Origin: Pisolithus tinctorius
Taxonomy: Eukaryota > Basidiomycota > Agaricomycetes > Boletales > Pisolithaceae
NCBI GenBank assembly: GCA_024663395.1
Contig: JANFAH010000032.1
Coordinates: forward strand, 434,001-498,000
Direction: 5' to 3'
Length of the DNA: 64,000 nt
This document shows positions 1-11,000 of this stretch, one piece after another. The position numbers and the translations under genes are program-made. How positions within the stretch are numbered: position 1 is the stretch's first letter; each line of letters starts with the position of its first letter. The notes under the pieces are model-generated. The model ran no database searches, had not been told where the DNA came from, and saw only the letters and a program-made list of their open reading frames with translations.

Positions 1-1
1 C

Positions 2-129
2 GAGGAAGACCGGGATGCTGAGGGGCTCGACGAAGAGCTGGCTGGGCTGAGGGAGGAAGAAGAGGAGAGCCGGTCCCGGTCTGAGTCAGGTGATCAGGCC
101 GGTGCCGGTCCTGCTGGGTCCCAAGTCTG
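2..129 (+). CDS. C-terminal end of an unidentified plus-strand ORF, cut by the window edge
   Basis: An open frame enters from the left edge and stops at TGA 127-129, giving about 41 residues rich in Glu, Arg, Ser and Gly. I recognise no domain. It lies downstream of, and points towards, the minus-strand pol of element A. That is the same layout as the antisense gene of element B (6050-7163), so it may be the tail of a similar accessory gene; that link is inference. Low complexity means it could also be a chance open frame. Bases 130-312 hold nothing I can identify apart from the presumed 3' untranslated part of A. Confidence 0.25.
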
Positions 130-312
130 AGGTCGCATGCGTGTAGAGTAGTACCTTCCCTTTCTGTACGCTTTGTGAATGCCAATGCCCAGTTCCGGTT
201 CTGAAGTGTGAAAGAAAACAATATAAAGAAAAGTAAAGGAAATCAAGACATGGTAAGTACTAGATAGGAGAAACAGATAAGGGGAAAAGGAAAACTTGAG
301 ACCGGTTCTGGA

Positions 313-3300
313 TTATTTCTGAAAGGGACCAGGTTTGTGCGGGTACCGGTCATGATACTCTTGAACGAGTTCTGAAGTGTTGTCCAGCTCTGTTGCTAGT
401 ACCCAGGTAGTTTCTTCGTCAGTTCCCTCATAACCGGTCCACCAGACCAGGTACTGCAACCAACACCTTCTGCGCTGGTCGACCTTTGAATCGAGTATCT
501 CTGCTACTTCAAATTCTAAATCGCCATCGACATCTACTGGTGGGGGTGGAGGTTGAGACTGGTTGGGTATGGTATTTGGGATGGCCAGTTCAAGCTGGGA
601 AACGTGGAAGACCGGGTGTACAGTGCGCATAGAGTCTGGTAGACGCAGGGTGAATGAGTGAGAGCCGGCCTGGGCTATTATGGGGTAGGGCCCAAGGTTC
701 TTCTCACTTAGTTTCTTGGAGGGCTGGGTCGACCGGAAGTACCTGGCTTTTACATAGACATTGTCGCCCACTTTGAAGTCTGGGGCCGGCATGCGCTTAG
801 CATCTGCTGGTCCTTGGTAGCGTTGCTGGGCGAGAGCCATTTCTTCACGTAGGTACTGGTGCAGTGAATCTAAGTCCACTGCATAATCACGAGCCCAGTT
901 GGATGTGAGGTCGCGCTCAGGGAAGACCGAGATATTAGGGTGATACCCTGGTCATAGCGCTGGGTGCATTGTTGTAGGCAAACTCAGCTAGCGGTAGTAG
1001 TTCGGCCCAGTTGTCCTGCTGATAGTTGCAGTAGACCCAGAGATACTGTTCGAGGGTCTGGTTGGTGCGCTCTGTCTGACCATCCCCCTCTGGGTGATAC
1101 CCAGAGGTGAAATGTAGACGCATGTCTAGAGCTTTACCTAGAGACTGGAAGAAGTGAGATACAAACTCTGATCCCCAGTCTGAGGTTACATGGGCCGGTA
1201 CACTGTGCTTAGAGAACACATGCATGAGGAAGAGTTTGGCAAGCTCAGGGGCTGTGATGGTGTCATGAGTAGGTATGAAGATGGCTTGCTTTGAGAGCCA
1301 GTCGACCACGACGAGGATGGTGGTAAAGCCGGTTGAGGCCGGGAGTTGCTCTATGAAATCCATCAAGATGGAATTCCATGGCTTCTCTGGCACGGGGAGC
1401 TGTTTGAGCGGGCCGTAAGGCCAGTGGCAAGGTACCTTGGCCCAGGCACAGGTAGTACAAGACCGGACATAGTCCTTGACAAATGTCCTTAGGCCGGGCC
1501 AGGTGTACTCTCGTCGGATGAGCTCTAAGGTTCTGTTCTGGCCGAAATGGCCAGATAAAGGATGATCATGTTTAAACCTCAAGACACGAAGGCGAAGGTC
1601 ATTAGAGTCCGGTACATAGATTCTTCCATCTAGACGGAGGAAGCCGGTGTCATCAACTGACCACTGGGAATCTGATGTGTCTGAGAACCGGACCTGGGCG
1701 ACTGGGTCTGAGGGTAGGGCTGAGAGAATATCATTATGCAACTTCTCCACGTCCATTAGTGCAACAGCATGTAGGACCGGGTATTCAAGGTAGGTGGCGT
1801 GCAGGGAGGTGGCTAGCTGTTCCTGTGTGAAGACCGGTCTGAGATTCTGTGGGTTGACCCAGGCGTAGTCGCTATCCCCCTCTTTGGGGTAGACGTCCCA
1901 TCGTCTAGTTAGGGCATCAGGCTTAGCACCGAGTTTACCAGGTCTGAACCGGATAACCATATTGAACTGGGACAAGAACTCAGACCAGCGTGCTTGGCGC
2001 CGGGTTAATACCTTTGAGGTGGAGAAGTACTCCAGGTTCTTGTGATTGGTAACAACGTCAACTGGTACTGCAGAGCCTTCTAAGTAATGCCACCATGTCC
2101 GGAATGCCTCGAAGATCGCAAGTAATTCCTTGTCATGAGTGTCATAATTTAGCTCCGGGGCTGTTAAGGTGCGAGAGTAGAATGCGACTGGCCGGATTTG
2201 ACCATCACCACCGGTGATGGACAGAATACTGGCTATGGTGTAGTCAGAGGTGTCAGTCTCAACGGTAATAGGAGCCTCCGGGGAAAAGTGAGTTAGGACC
2301 GGGGCAGTAGTGAAGGCCTGCTTGAGTTTATTGAAAGACCGGCGGCACTCCTCAGAAAAGTTCCAGGGAGCACCTTTGCATGTCAACCAGGTTAAAGGTA
2401 CCACTATGTCCGAGTAGTTAAAGATGAACCGGCGATAGAAATTGGCGAAACCCAGGAAGGACTGAATGTCCTTTACCTTCCGGGGTTCAGGCCAGTTGCA
2501 GATAGCTTTGACTTTCTCTGAAGACATGGTAAGGCCGGCCGGGGACAAGTGGTAACCCAAGTATTCCACAGAGTCCGAGTGGAATTCGCACTTCTCTGGT
2601 TTGGCATACAGGCCATGCAACCGGAGCCGGCGAAGAACCTCCCGGACGTGCTGCTTGTGCGATGACTCATCTCCGGAGTAGATTAAAATGTTGTCGAGGT
2701 AGACGATGACACAGACATCTAGCATATCTGCAAAGATTGAATTGACGAACTGCTGGAAGGCGGCCGGGGCATTGGTAAGACTGAAAGGCATCACCAACCA
2801 CTCGTAAGACCCATAGCGCATTCTGAAGGCAGTTTTCCATTCATCCCCAGGTGCAATCCGGACGAGGTGGTACGCGTGCCTTAAATCGATCTTAGTGTAG
2901 ATTTTGGTGTGGCTAGGGGAGTCGAGTAGGTCAGATATTAGTGGTAGGGGATAACGGTCTTTCTTGGTGAGCTTGTTAAGGCCCCGGAAGTCAACACATA
3001 ACTGGAGTGAACCGTCCTTCTTCTTTACGAAGAGGACCGGTGCAGCGTAGGGGGAAGAGGTGGGCCAGATGAAACCGGTAGTCAGGTTTTCGTCGATGAA
3101 GGCCTGGAGAGCTTGCAGCTTGACCAGGGATAGCGAGTAGATGGTTCCTACGGGTGGTGTAGTACCTTCTTCCAATTCGATCTTAAGGTCGTACTCCCGA
3201 TGTGGGGGGAGAGTAGAGGCCTTGGCTTTGCTAAAGACGTCAGCAAAGTCGTGGTAGTCCTTTGGTACACCGGCCAGGTCTGGTGGAGGACTGGTAGAAG

Positions 3301-4021
3301 TAGACCGGGCCAGGACCGGGTCCAATGGGCGTAGATGAAGTTGGAATTGGGTAGATCCCTCTAGTTTGCAAGCACGTACATACGCAGCTGCATTGATCAG
3401 GGCGATAGGGGGAGCTTTCAGGGGGGTGCAAACCGGCGAGTCGACAGACGGTACTGATGGTGCAGGGCCGGGGTTGGGTTGGTCAGGTAGACCGGGTTTG
3501 GGAAGACCAGTTAAGACCGGTGTGGCAGGGGGTGTCGACGGGGTTGGCATTCCTCCTGTAGATGTCTGGAAAGTTAGACTGCTCAATACCCAATCAATCG
3601 ACGGATTGTAGCGGGTGAGCCAGTCATGTCCAAGGACTATCTTACATTCAGAATCCAACGGGGCTAGAAACAGGGTTACCGGGGTGACATCGCCAGTCGC
3701 AAATTGAACTGAAAGATCTACTGCTTGAGTGATGACGAAACTTGACGACCCATCAAAGAGCCGGAGTTGGATAGGGGACACGGGATAAGGGGCAAAGGAG
3801 TGTTGATTAACAAAGTCTTTATCTATGAAACTATGCGTGGAACTGGAGTCCACTAGTGTACGAAACCAGGGTAACTCATGACTGACGATAGAAACATGGG
3901 GGGTTAACGAGTTTGGATTAGAAAGAGCGGACGCGTTGAGGCGGGCCTCCGAGGGTGCACAGCCAGAGTCAACACAGCTCTCAGTCTGTGCGGAGTCCTG
4001 AGAGCTGCTACCTATTTTTTT
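313..4021 (-). pseudogene. pol: Element A pol: protease, RT, RNase H, integrase, chromodomain (broken)
   Basis: The frame joins gag by a -1 shift at 4015-4021 and runs to 935, then continues in another frame from 879 to 313. Order: aspartic protease (3836-3856 reads VDSSSTH, so the usual D-S/T-G motif is DSS); retropepsin core to LGHDWL; RT with FVKKKDG and VDFRGLNK; the catalytic box is YLDN instead of YxDD (codon AAC at 2690-2692); RNase H (ETDTSDYT); H2C2 zinc finger (HPLSGHFG...CTTCA); DDE integrase residues present (MDF, TSDWGSEF, TERTNQTLEQ); then a chromodomain (LEFEVAEILDSK...YLVWWTGYEGTDEETTW). At about 936-945 a small deletion removes the residues that normally join the integrase core to GYHPN and shifts the frame. 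A stop in the original frame follows at 935. Confidence 0.88.
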
Positions 4022-5085
4022 GCCTCAGGGGCAGAGCCCGAGGTTGAGGCCGGTGCTGCCTCAGAGGTGGCCGCAGCGCGGGCTTTGGCTTTCCCGGCTT
4101 TCTTGGGGCACTTATCTGCAAAATGTCCGGTGCCCCCACAGAACATGCAAAGGTTATTGTCTCTACGGCGTTTGCGCTCCTCCGGTGTCAACTTGCCATC
4201 CTTGCCCAGTTTGTTTGAGTCCGGCTTGGATGTGTTAGAGCTGGTCTGACCGGTTGCGGCGGGTTTGGACTGAGTTTGGTTACCGGAGTTGCTATTTCCG
4301 GAGTTATTGCCGGTCTTGGACCTCTCTTGACCGGGCTTAGACTGATTGTTGTGGCCGGGATTGGGAGTAGACTTGTTACCAGAGGACGACCCCTGGTGTT
4401 TACTAGACCGCTGAACCTCCTCTTTGCGATCCCAGTAACGTGTGTCAATCTCCTGTGCTAGGTGGTGAAGCTTGTGAAGGGTTCTTGGTTTGCCGACCCG
4501 GCAGACCTCATCTTTGATACGGTCAGGGAGACTGGTGTAGAAGAAGTGGCACAGGGCGCCATCACCATATCCCTGGACTTGTGAGGCAAGCCGGTTGAAC
4601 TTGACCACGTACTTGTTGACCCGGTGATTATCTTTCATCTGGAGGTGGTCCAGCTGGCTTTCAGCGTCAGCTACCAGGTCGTGAGGTCCGAAAGTTGTTT
4701 GAAGTTCTATGACGAACTCCTTCCAAGAGTCCATCCAGTAGGGCCAGTCCTCTGGGTCTTCAGTCCCAAGTAGGTCCAGTTCGAACCACTCAAGAGCCAT
4801 TCCTTTAAGAAATGACTGCGCGAAAGTGACCTTGGCTTGATCACTTTGAAAGGCCCGGGGCCGGTCTCGGAAGTTGAGTTCGCACTGGATAAGGAATGCG
4901 CACAGCTTCTTTGGGTCCGTCCCATCGAAGGTGTCCGGTTCGCGCAGCTTGGTTCTGGAGGATGATTCAGAGCCGGTGCGAGCATTACGTGCAAGGAGCT
5001 CTATGGCTTTGGCAAGATTATCGAGCATGGTTACACCAGGCTCGACATCATCCTCTGGGAGAGGTTCTTCATCGTCATTGTCCGG
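4012..5085 (-). pseudogene. gag: Element A gag, main part (capsid-like region and zinc knuckle)
   Basis: This is the larger piece of the A gag, cut at its N-terminal side by insertion of B at 5085/5086. From the insertion point it reads an acidic stretch (DNDDEEPL...), a capsid-like region (EPDTFDGTDPKKLCAFL, DPEDWPYWMDSWKEF), a Ser/Asn/Lys/Gln-rich linker, and one CX2CX4HX4C zinc knuckle (CMFCGGTGHFADKC), ending ...PEAKK at TAG 4012-4014. Gag forms the particle and the knuckle binds RNA (family knowledge). An ATG-started frame extends into the LTR of B up to 5340, but that part is LTR sequence and not gag. The stop follows a run of seven A on the coding strand, the frameshift site. Confidence 0.85.
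4015..4021 (-). promoter_or_regulatory. -1 ribosomal frameshift site of element A
   Basis: On the minus strand the end of gag reads GCA AAA AAA TAG. This gives the slippery heptamer A AAA AAA in the zero frame directly before the stop. Slipping back one base opens a frame (IGSSSQDSAQTE...) that continues without a stop into the protease. A_AAA_AAA is an established -1 slippery class. I did not fold the downstream RNA. Confidence 0.7.
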
Positions 5086-5739
5086 TGTAGGAAAAGTCCA
5101 AGTAGCTGTATAACATGAGCTAGATGGCTTAGATAACAACAATAAGAAATGAAGGGAACGAATTGTTCGTCCCAAGGGATTCTGGACTGTCGGGACTAGA
5201 AGGAGGGGCCCAGCACTTTGTAGTGGTAGTGTTTCGTGACGTGCGCGGTGTGGTCTGCGGAGTAGTACTGGCAATGCGAGCGGTGCGAGCGGTATACGTA
5301 GTTCGTGCGCAGCGGAATGCGAGATGTGCGGTGTAGACAAAGTGGAAAAGAAACTCGTGGTGACCTTCCGAGTGCCAAAAGGTCCTATTCTGTACCTAAG
5401 TACAGGGCTTTATAGTCCGGACAAACCCGGAACCTAAGTAAGACAGGGTACAGTAAGGGAAAGCCACGCGACAGCACGTACACAGAAGACAGGCCAAACT
5501 GAGGCCGAGGGTATACTACAAGCACTAAAGGAATAGAGACCATGATAAAAGAAAGAGTCCGAGGAAAAACAACAACTGGAGCACAGCGGCTGTGGGTATA
5601 GCATTGCGCGAGAGGGAGCGAGGGCGCGGGAAGGTAGCGCGTGAACAATGGTGAACGCGAGAGGGGAGTGGACGTAACAGTAGTCACGGAACGGTTAATG
5701 ATAGGGGCTTACACGTCCAGGGAATGCAGATTCCTCACA
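5086..5739 (-). repeat. 3' LTR of element B
   Basis: Direct copy of 14506-15159 with 23 differences by my line-by-line count, all transitions at CpG versus TpG/CpA. On the minus strand it starts TGTGAGGAATC and ends TTTTCCTACA, the usual TG...CA ends. Flanked on the left by CCGG. Confidence 0.93.
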
Positions 5740-5740
5740 C

Positions 5741-5777
5741 CTGCGGGGGACTTAGATGCTGACCGTCCCCGGTCAGC
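5741..5777 (+). repeat. Hairpin-bearing direct repeat, copy next to the 3' LTR of B
   Basis: The segment starts CTGCGGGGGACTT and ends with a perfect 8-bp stem around a TCCC loop (5758-5765 pairs with 5770-5777; GCTGACCG/CGGTCAGC). A second copy lies at 7866-7903. Together they bracket the region with the antisense gene. Confidence 0.7.
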
Positions 5778-6049
5778 CACATGGCGTGGAGGACATGAAT
5801 AGCTTGCCGCGTGGTGATGGCAATGGTGTGGTGCCGAGGGTTCGAGAATACCGGAGAGTTCCGCATAGAAGCGAAGGAAGCATAGAGCCGAGGGACGCGA
5901 GAAGGCTGTTGAATACCGCGTATAGGCGTCTGGACCGATGACATAAGCGCCTCATGGCCGCTAAGTACATAATTGTTAGTGTGCGGCTCAAACCTTCGCA
6001 TCGATTTGATTCTTTCCTCCCATCATCAACCCCTTCTATCGCTCTCATC

Positions 6050-7163
6050 ATGTCTGCTAGCCGTGCCCCCCATCTCTCCCAGCTCGTACGCGCAGCCTCC
6101 CCCGACCCGATCGAAGCGGAGAAGACCGCTTTAAAGGCGAAGTTCGTCGCTGCCTCCGTGGCGCTGGTTGCTGAGGCGAAGTGCCTCCCGGATGACAAGG
6201 AGGAACTATGGGAAGAAAAGGTGATGTGGATGTGTAGATGGGAGCAGAGGACGGTGAGTGTCCTAGGTCTTTGAGGCTCACAGTACTGACTGTCTTCCAG
6301 GGAGAAGTGTTCCCCCTCGTCGAGCGCGGGCAAGAGCTGGGGATCGATACCAAGATAGATGCTGCAGACGGGCCCGCGGTGGCAGAGGCCGACAAGGCCT
6401 AGGAGAAGTGGGTGGCCGAGGAGATTGCGCGCAGAAGGACCGACGAGGACGTGCAGATGGAAGAGGAGGCTTTGCAGGTTGTCAAAGAACAAGGTGCGAG
6501 TCTTGTGGTGCCCGTGGCGACGGAGAAGATGTCGCACATCGAAGTGGTGTCCCAGCCGGTTCACAAGGTAAGTGTGCATTTGTAACAGTGCAGTAGCGGC
6601 TGACACCTGGATCAAAAGCGGTCGCAGCAAACCATCGCGGAGAGCGAAGACGAGGAGGAGCCCAAGATCGTCGTCCCACCCAGTTCGATCCTCCACAAGG
6701 TGCCCTGCACACGCTGCACGGTCAAGAACACCGCGTGCACAGGTCTGGTCGGGCGCACGTGCAACAGCTGCGCGCGGATGAAGCAGGGGTGTGAAAAGTC
6801 GATGAAGGCCGCGGGAAAGAAGGCGCAGGCAGGCGCATCCATCGGTGAGTGGCAACTTTACTTCAGGGGGGTTCCAGCTGATGCCAAGTAGCGCGGTCCT
6901 CAAAGGCTGCGAAGGCTGGCCCCTCCAAGAGGGCCGCAGACGACGACGACGACGACGACGAGGTGGAAGTGGTCGAGAGCCACACGCGCGCAAAGGGGAA
7001 GGCACCAGTGCACGGTCGGCTCGATCCCAAGGTCGCGGCTGACCTCTCGCAGTCGTTGAGGCTGTTGCGTGCGGAGGCCGCGGAGTCGCACGCTGCCTAC
7101 CTTCGACTTCAGGTGCGCATGGATCAGCTCGCCGAGGCACTGGAGAAAATTGGGGTGGAGTAG
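6050..7163 (+). pseudogene. Antisense four-exon gene in element B: Zn2Cys6-cluster and coiled-coil protein (one premature stop)
   Basis: Proposed exons 6050-6253, 6301-6567, 6619-6844 and 6889-7163, with introns of 47, 51 and 44 nt. All introns have GT...AG ends (gtgagt, gtaagt, gtgagt donors) and exon phases fit, giving 323 codons to TAG 7161-7163. The N-terminus (MSASRAPHLSQLV...) is helical and charged. Exon 3 has an acidic stretch, then six cysteines spaced CX2CX6CX7CX2CX6C (PCTRCTVKNTACTG...CARMKQGC). This fits the fungal Zn2Cys6 pattern, usually DNA-binding. Exon 4 has eight Asp in a row, basic patches and a leucine-rich helix (RLLRAEAAESHAAYLRLQ) suggesting a coiled coil. One in-frame TAG lies in exon 2 (6400-6402), so this copy is probably broken, unless it is edited or misread. 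It runs opposite to gag-pol and converges on the pol end. Role unknown; a regulator of the element or of host genes is inference. Confidence 0.68.
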
Positions 7164-8043
7164 AAACGTCTGTAGTTAGTTTAGACTCGTTGCATTGCCC
7201 AACCCGCATGTCAGCGTGCATCGCGCTGAATATACCATTTTTCTTGCTTCTGTGCAAAGTTGCGAATGACTCGAAGTGCTTGAAGATGTTCCGCGGGATA
7301 GTGCGGCCGCAGCAGGATATGATGCGCAGGGTACCGCCCGACTTGTCTTCTTCGTGCGACTTTCGACTTCTCTCAACAGTAAGTCCTTGTGAAACGATCT
7401 TGATGGTAGGATGTGATGGAGTGGTGGAGAGAGAGCGGAGGGACGGTTTATTGGGTAACTGTGACAGTCTTTGGGTATTAATTGTAAGGAAACGGAGAAC
7501 GAACTGAAAGGAAAAAAGACCAAGGGGCGCACGCTGACTGCGCATTCGAAGAAGAAATGCGCGGGGTGGTTGCAAGTATCCGTGGTATGGAGCAGCCGAA
7601 GACGGTATCAGCAAGACTAGTAAGAGAGATAGGAGAGATGTTGTTTTGGCTATATGCTTATTCAGTGTTTTGTTATTTTTCTGGACGGTTTTGGACTTTT
7701 TGTAAGCGGTTTTTATGTTTTTTGAGCGAGGACTAGCTATCAGCAGAATCACCGGACGAAACCCGGGGTGGAATAGAGGTCTCCGGACGAAACCCGGGGT
7801 AAAACAGATAAAGGGAAACGAACTATGTCTGATATCGGGTGTATCAAGTGGTATGCTGGTCACCCCTGCGGGGGACTTTGAACGCTGACTGTCCCCAGTC
7901 AGCATGGGAGAAGGAACAAGTGTAGTAGGAGAAGCCGCGGGGAGGCAGGCGAGGCCGCGGAAAGACGTATGGGTATCGTGGGAGAAGAGGGTACGGAGGA
8001 ATAGTGCGATGGACAAACTGTGGAAACTGGAAAGGACAGATAG
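7164..8043. other. Spacer between the antisense gene and the end of B pol
   Basis: No convincing gene. It holds two 18-bp copies of CCGGACGAAACCCGGGGT (7752-7769 and 7783-7800) and the second hairpin repeat (7866-7903). The first few hundred bases are probably the 3' untranslated part of the antisense gene; no clear polyadenylation signal was identified. Confidence 0.4.
7866..7903 (+). repeat. Hairpin-bearing direct repeat, copy next to the end of B pol
   Basis: Same layout as 5741-5777: CTGCGGGGGACTT, then a stem GCTGACTG (7884-7891), a TCCC loop, and CAGTCAGC (7896-7903). The stem bases that differ from the other copy are CG versus TG/CA changes and keep the pairing. Confidence 0.7.
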
Positions 8044-11000
8044 TCAGCTGTCCACGGAAAAAGCCTCCACATCATCATCAGTGGGGTCATCCTCAGCTTC
8101 CTCAAGAAGGCGGTCTAGCTCTTCATCATCTAACCCAGTAATGCGAGTTACAGTTGCGCGGGTCTGAGACCGCGGGTGGTAGGGAAGTAAGCGGAATGCA
8201 GCGAAGTGGAGTTTGGAGATGGAGCCATCCAGCTTGGCCAGTAGGTACGAGCCCCCAGTGGTCCGACGAAGGACAACCATGGGACCGGTGTACCGTGGCT
8301 TTGTCTTCCGGTTCAGCTCCTTCTCTATGCGGGAGTTGCGAACGAGCACGAGGGTGCCGGGAGCGAAGTTATGGTCTTTAATGCAATGCTGAAAGGCGGT
8401 TTCGAACTGCTGGATAGACTGGAAGTGTGCGCGGAGGACATTGCCGTGGACCTGGTCTAAGTCATCCTGATGCTTCTGCAACTGGCGTGCTTGCCAAGCT
8501 ATCAGTTCTGTGGTAGTCAGCAGTGTCGCATCATCGCGGGATAGGGGTAAAAGGAAAGTAGCCTCCGCAAGGTCAAATGGGAACTGCGGTTCAACACCAT
8601 GTACCATGAAATAAGGGGATAGACCCGTGGATTTCAAAATGGTGACCTGCTCGGCCCAGAAGACGGAGTGCGCAACGGTGTGCCAGCAGCGATCATCGTT
8701 CTCGCAGCTCTTCATGATAGCCTCGCGAACATCATAGTGGCGACGCTCTACAATACCGTTAGCCTGAGAGTTGTAAGGAGAGATACGGATGTGACGGATA
8801 TGATATTGCGTGGCTAGGGCATCCAAGGCTTGGACGAACGTGGGACCGTTGTCGGTGACAATCTCGGTGAGCGGACCCCAGCGGCATAGAATGTCCTCGA
8901 AGATGAAGGACACGAGCGTGGTACTATTTTCCGCGCACAACATACGCCATTCGGGATATGAAGTCAGCACGCAACGGGCCTGTACTATGTAGCAGTAGCC
9001 GCTGGCTTTGGGCATCAGCATCGTGTCAATGTGAGCTTTATGAAACAAGCCCCCTATCATGGGTACAGTGGGGGGGATATGAAGCTTCTGCGTCTGGCAG
9101 ATCTGGCATTCGTGACAAGTGCAAACATACCACTTCACGTCCTCGACAAGCAGAGGCCACCAAAAGCGGAGGAGAAGGTGTGTGCGGACCGTGAAGACAC
9201 CTTTGTGCCCGAGGTCGTCATGCGCTTCCTTGATGAGACGGTACCGCTTGGATGCATCGACGACTAGCTGGTGCCGTCTGTGCGGTTCCCGACGCCATAA
9301 GTTGCCATCTAGGAGGAAGAAGCGGCTGGCCAAATTAAAGAAGGATGAGTACTGCGCATCAGTAAGGTCAGGAGGTCGCTCGTGGGTCATGAGGAATGCG
9401 CGGATCATTTCCATCTTTGCTTCATGTGCCCGAGCTTTCGCGGACCGCGGAATGGCAGGGTCGTCTGGGGTATCGGAAGGGTTATTAGCATCAGCAGCCG
9501 CAGAGAATGCAAGATAGAAGGATGTAGGCGGCAGGAGGCTCGCCCGATGGTAAGCGGGTGGCGGTAGGGAATGCTGGTCTTGACTGGAAAGTGACATAGG
9601 AGGCGGGCGGTCATTGACAACCTGCGTAGAGAAGGAATAAAAGCGGTCTAGCCAATCCTCATGGTCGTCATCCTCGGGCAGGTCGAGCTCCGACCGCGGA
9701 CGGCGGGACAAGCCATCAGGGCCGACATGCCTATCCGCGGGAACGTGGACGAGTTTGAACGAGAAAAGGAGGACGCCAGCGATCCAGCGATTGATCGTCA
9801 CGTTAGGCTGCAGATCTGGGTTATTTATCATACCCTTAATATACTTCGCATCTACCTCCACAGTGAAGTTAGTGAGGCCGAAGATGTATATGCGTACTGT
9901 GCGCAACACGCGGAAGAGACCGTACAACTCAAGCTTGGCCTGGGAGTAGCGGCTTTCCACTTCGTTGAGGGTGATGGATCCGAAGCGACTTGGGTACTGT
10001 CTGCCATCTTCGCTGAGCTGGTAGAGGATGTAGCCAACTGCGATGACCGATGTGTCAACTGCTAAAATTACTTCGCAACCGCACTCGTAGTCAATTCTTC
10101 GGAGTGCAGGGGACTTTACAATTTCGTCCTTGAGTCGTTGCATGGCAGCGCGTTGCGGTTCGTCCCATGTGAATGGTACGTCTTTCCGCGTGAGCGCGAC
10201 TAGTGGCCGCGCAATCTTGGCGAAATCTTTGATGAAGATGCGTAGCACTCCGCAGACACCGAGGAAACTGCGGACCTGTGTCAGGTTGTGGCACTCGGGC
10301 CAGTCACGGATCTTCTGCACTTTGCTTTCTTCAGGAATGCGACCTTCAAAGGTGCACTTGTGGCCAACGATCACAGTGGACAGAGCGGCTAGCACAAACT
10401 TCCTTGCCGAGACGGTGGCTCCGACGTTCTGCAAACACTGAAGGATACGGTTAACGACTATACAGTGATTCCAGATAAATTTCCGAATCCCAGGATTCTC
10501 TGGGATAGTCTCATAGGAGCCGTCTGCGCGCTGATAGCGGGTGGTCTCGGATTTCACGGGGACGTCATCTATGAAGGGTAGGGTATGATGCAGGATCTCA
10601 TCCTGGAGAACAAATGCAGTATCTCCCTGGTATACCTGTACCGCATTCGCATGACCCTGCGGCAGAGTAGTAAGCCGATGTGGTCCGAGGGGGGTACCGA
10701 AGGTGGTGAGGTCGCAGGAATCCACGTGAAGTGCACGCTGGTCATACCCAGAGTAGAGGTCCATCATCGCATACACTGCATATCCAGCAAAGGATTCTGC
10801 AAGGTGTTCTACGAAGGGCAGAATGGACGCATGGCGGATGGTCACTGCATTCAGGGGCTGTAAGTCATGCACAAGGCGAAGAGACTTTCCGTCTTTCTTT
10901 ACTACGCAGAACCAGCAGGAGTGGTAAGCCGCTGTAGAAGGTTCATACATGCCGGACTTGATGCGATCTTTAATCATGTCTATGACTTGGGCATGGATCG

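Noticed and set aside
5086..5340. A gag start inside the LTR of B (MSTPHISHSAAHELR...)
   Set aside because: The same peptide occurs in the other B LTR (14760), so it is LTR sequence fused by the insertion and not the gag N-terminus, which lies at 15160-15523.
5086..5739. Two solo LTRs from independent insertions (5086-5739 and 14506-15159)
   Set aside because: Both have the same orientation, enclose gag and pol in that orientation, and only the outer flanks share CCGG; one complete element explains everything.
5773..8016. 747-codon minus-strand open frame over the antisense gene of B
   Set aside because: It is Arg/Leu/Ser-rich without any motif, runs through the hairpin repeats, and is the reverse shadow of a GC-rich plus-strand spliced gene with clear splice sites and a zinc cluster.
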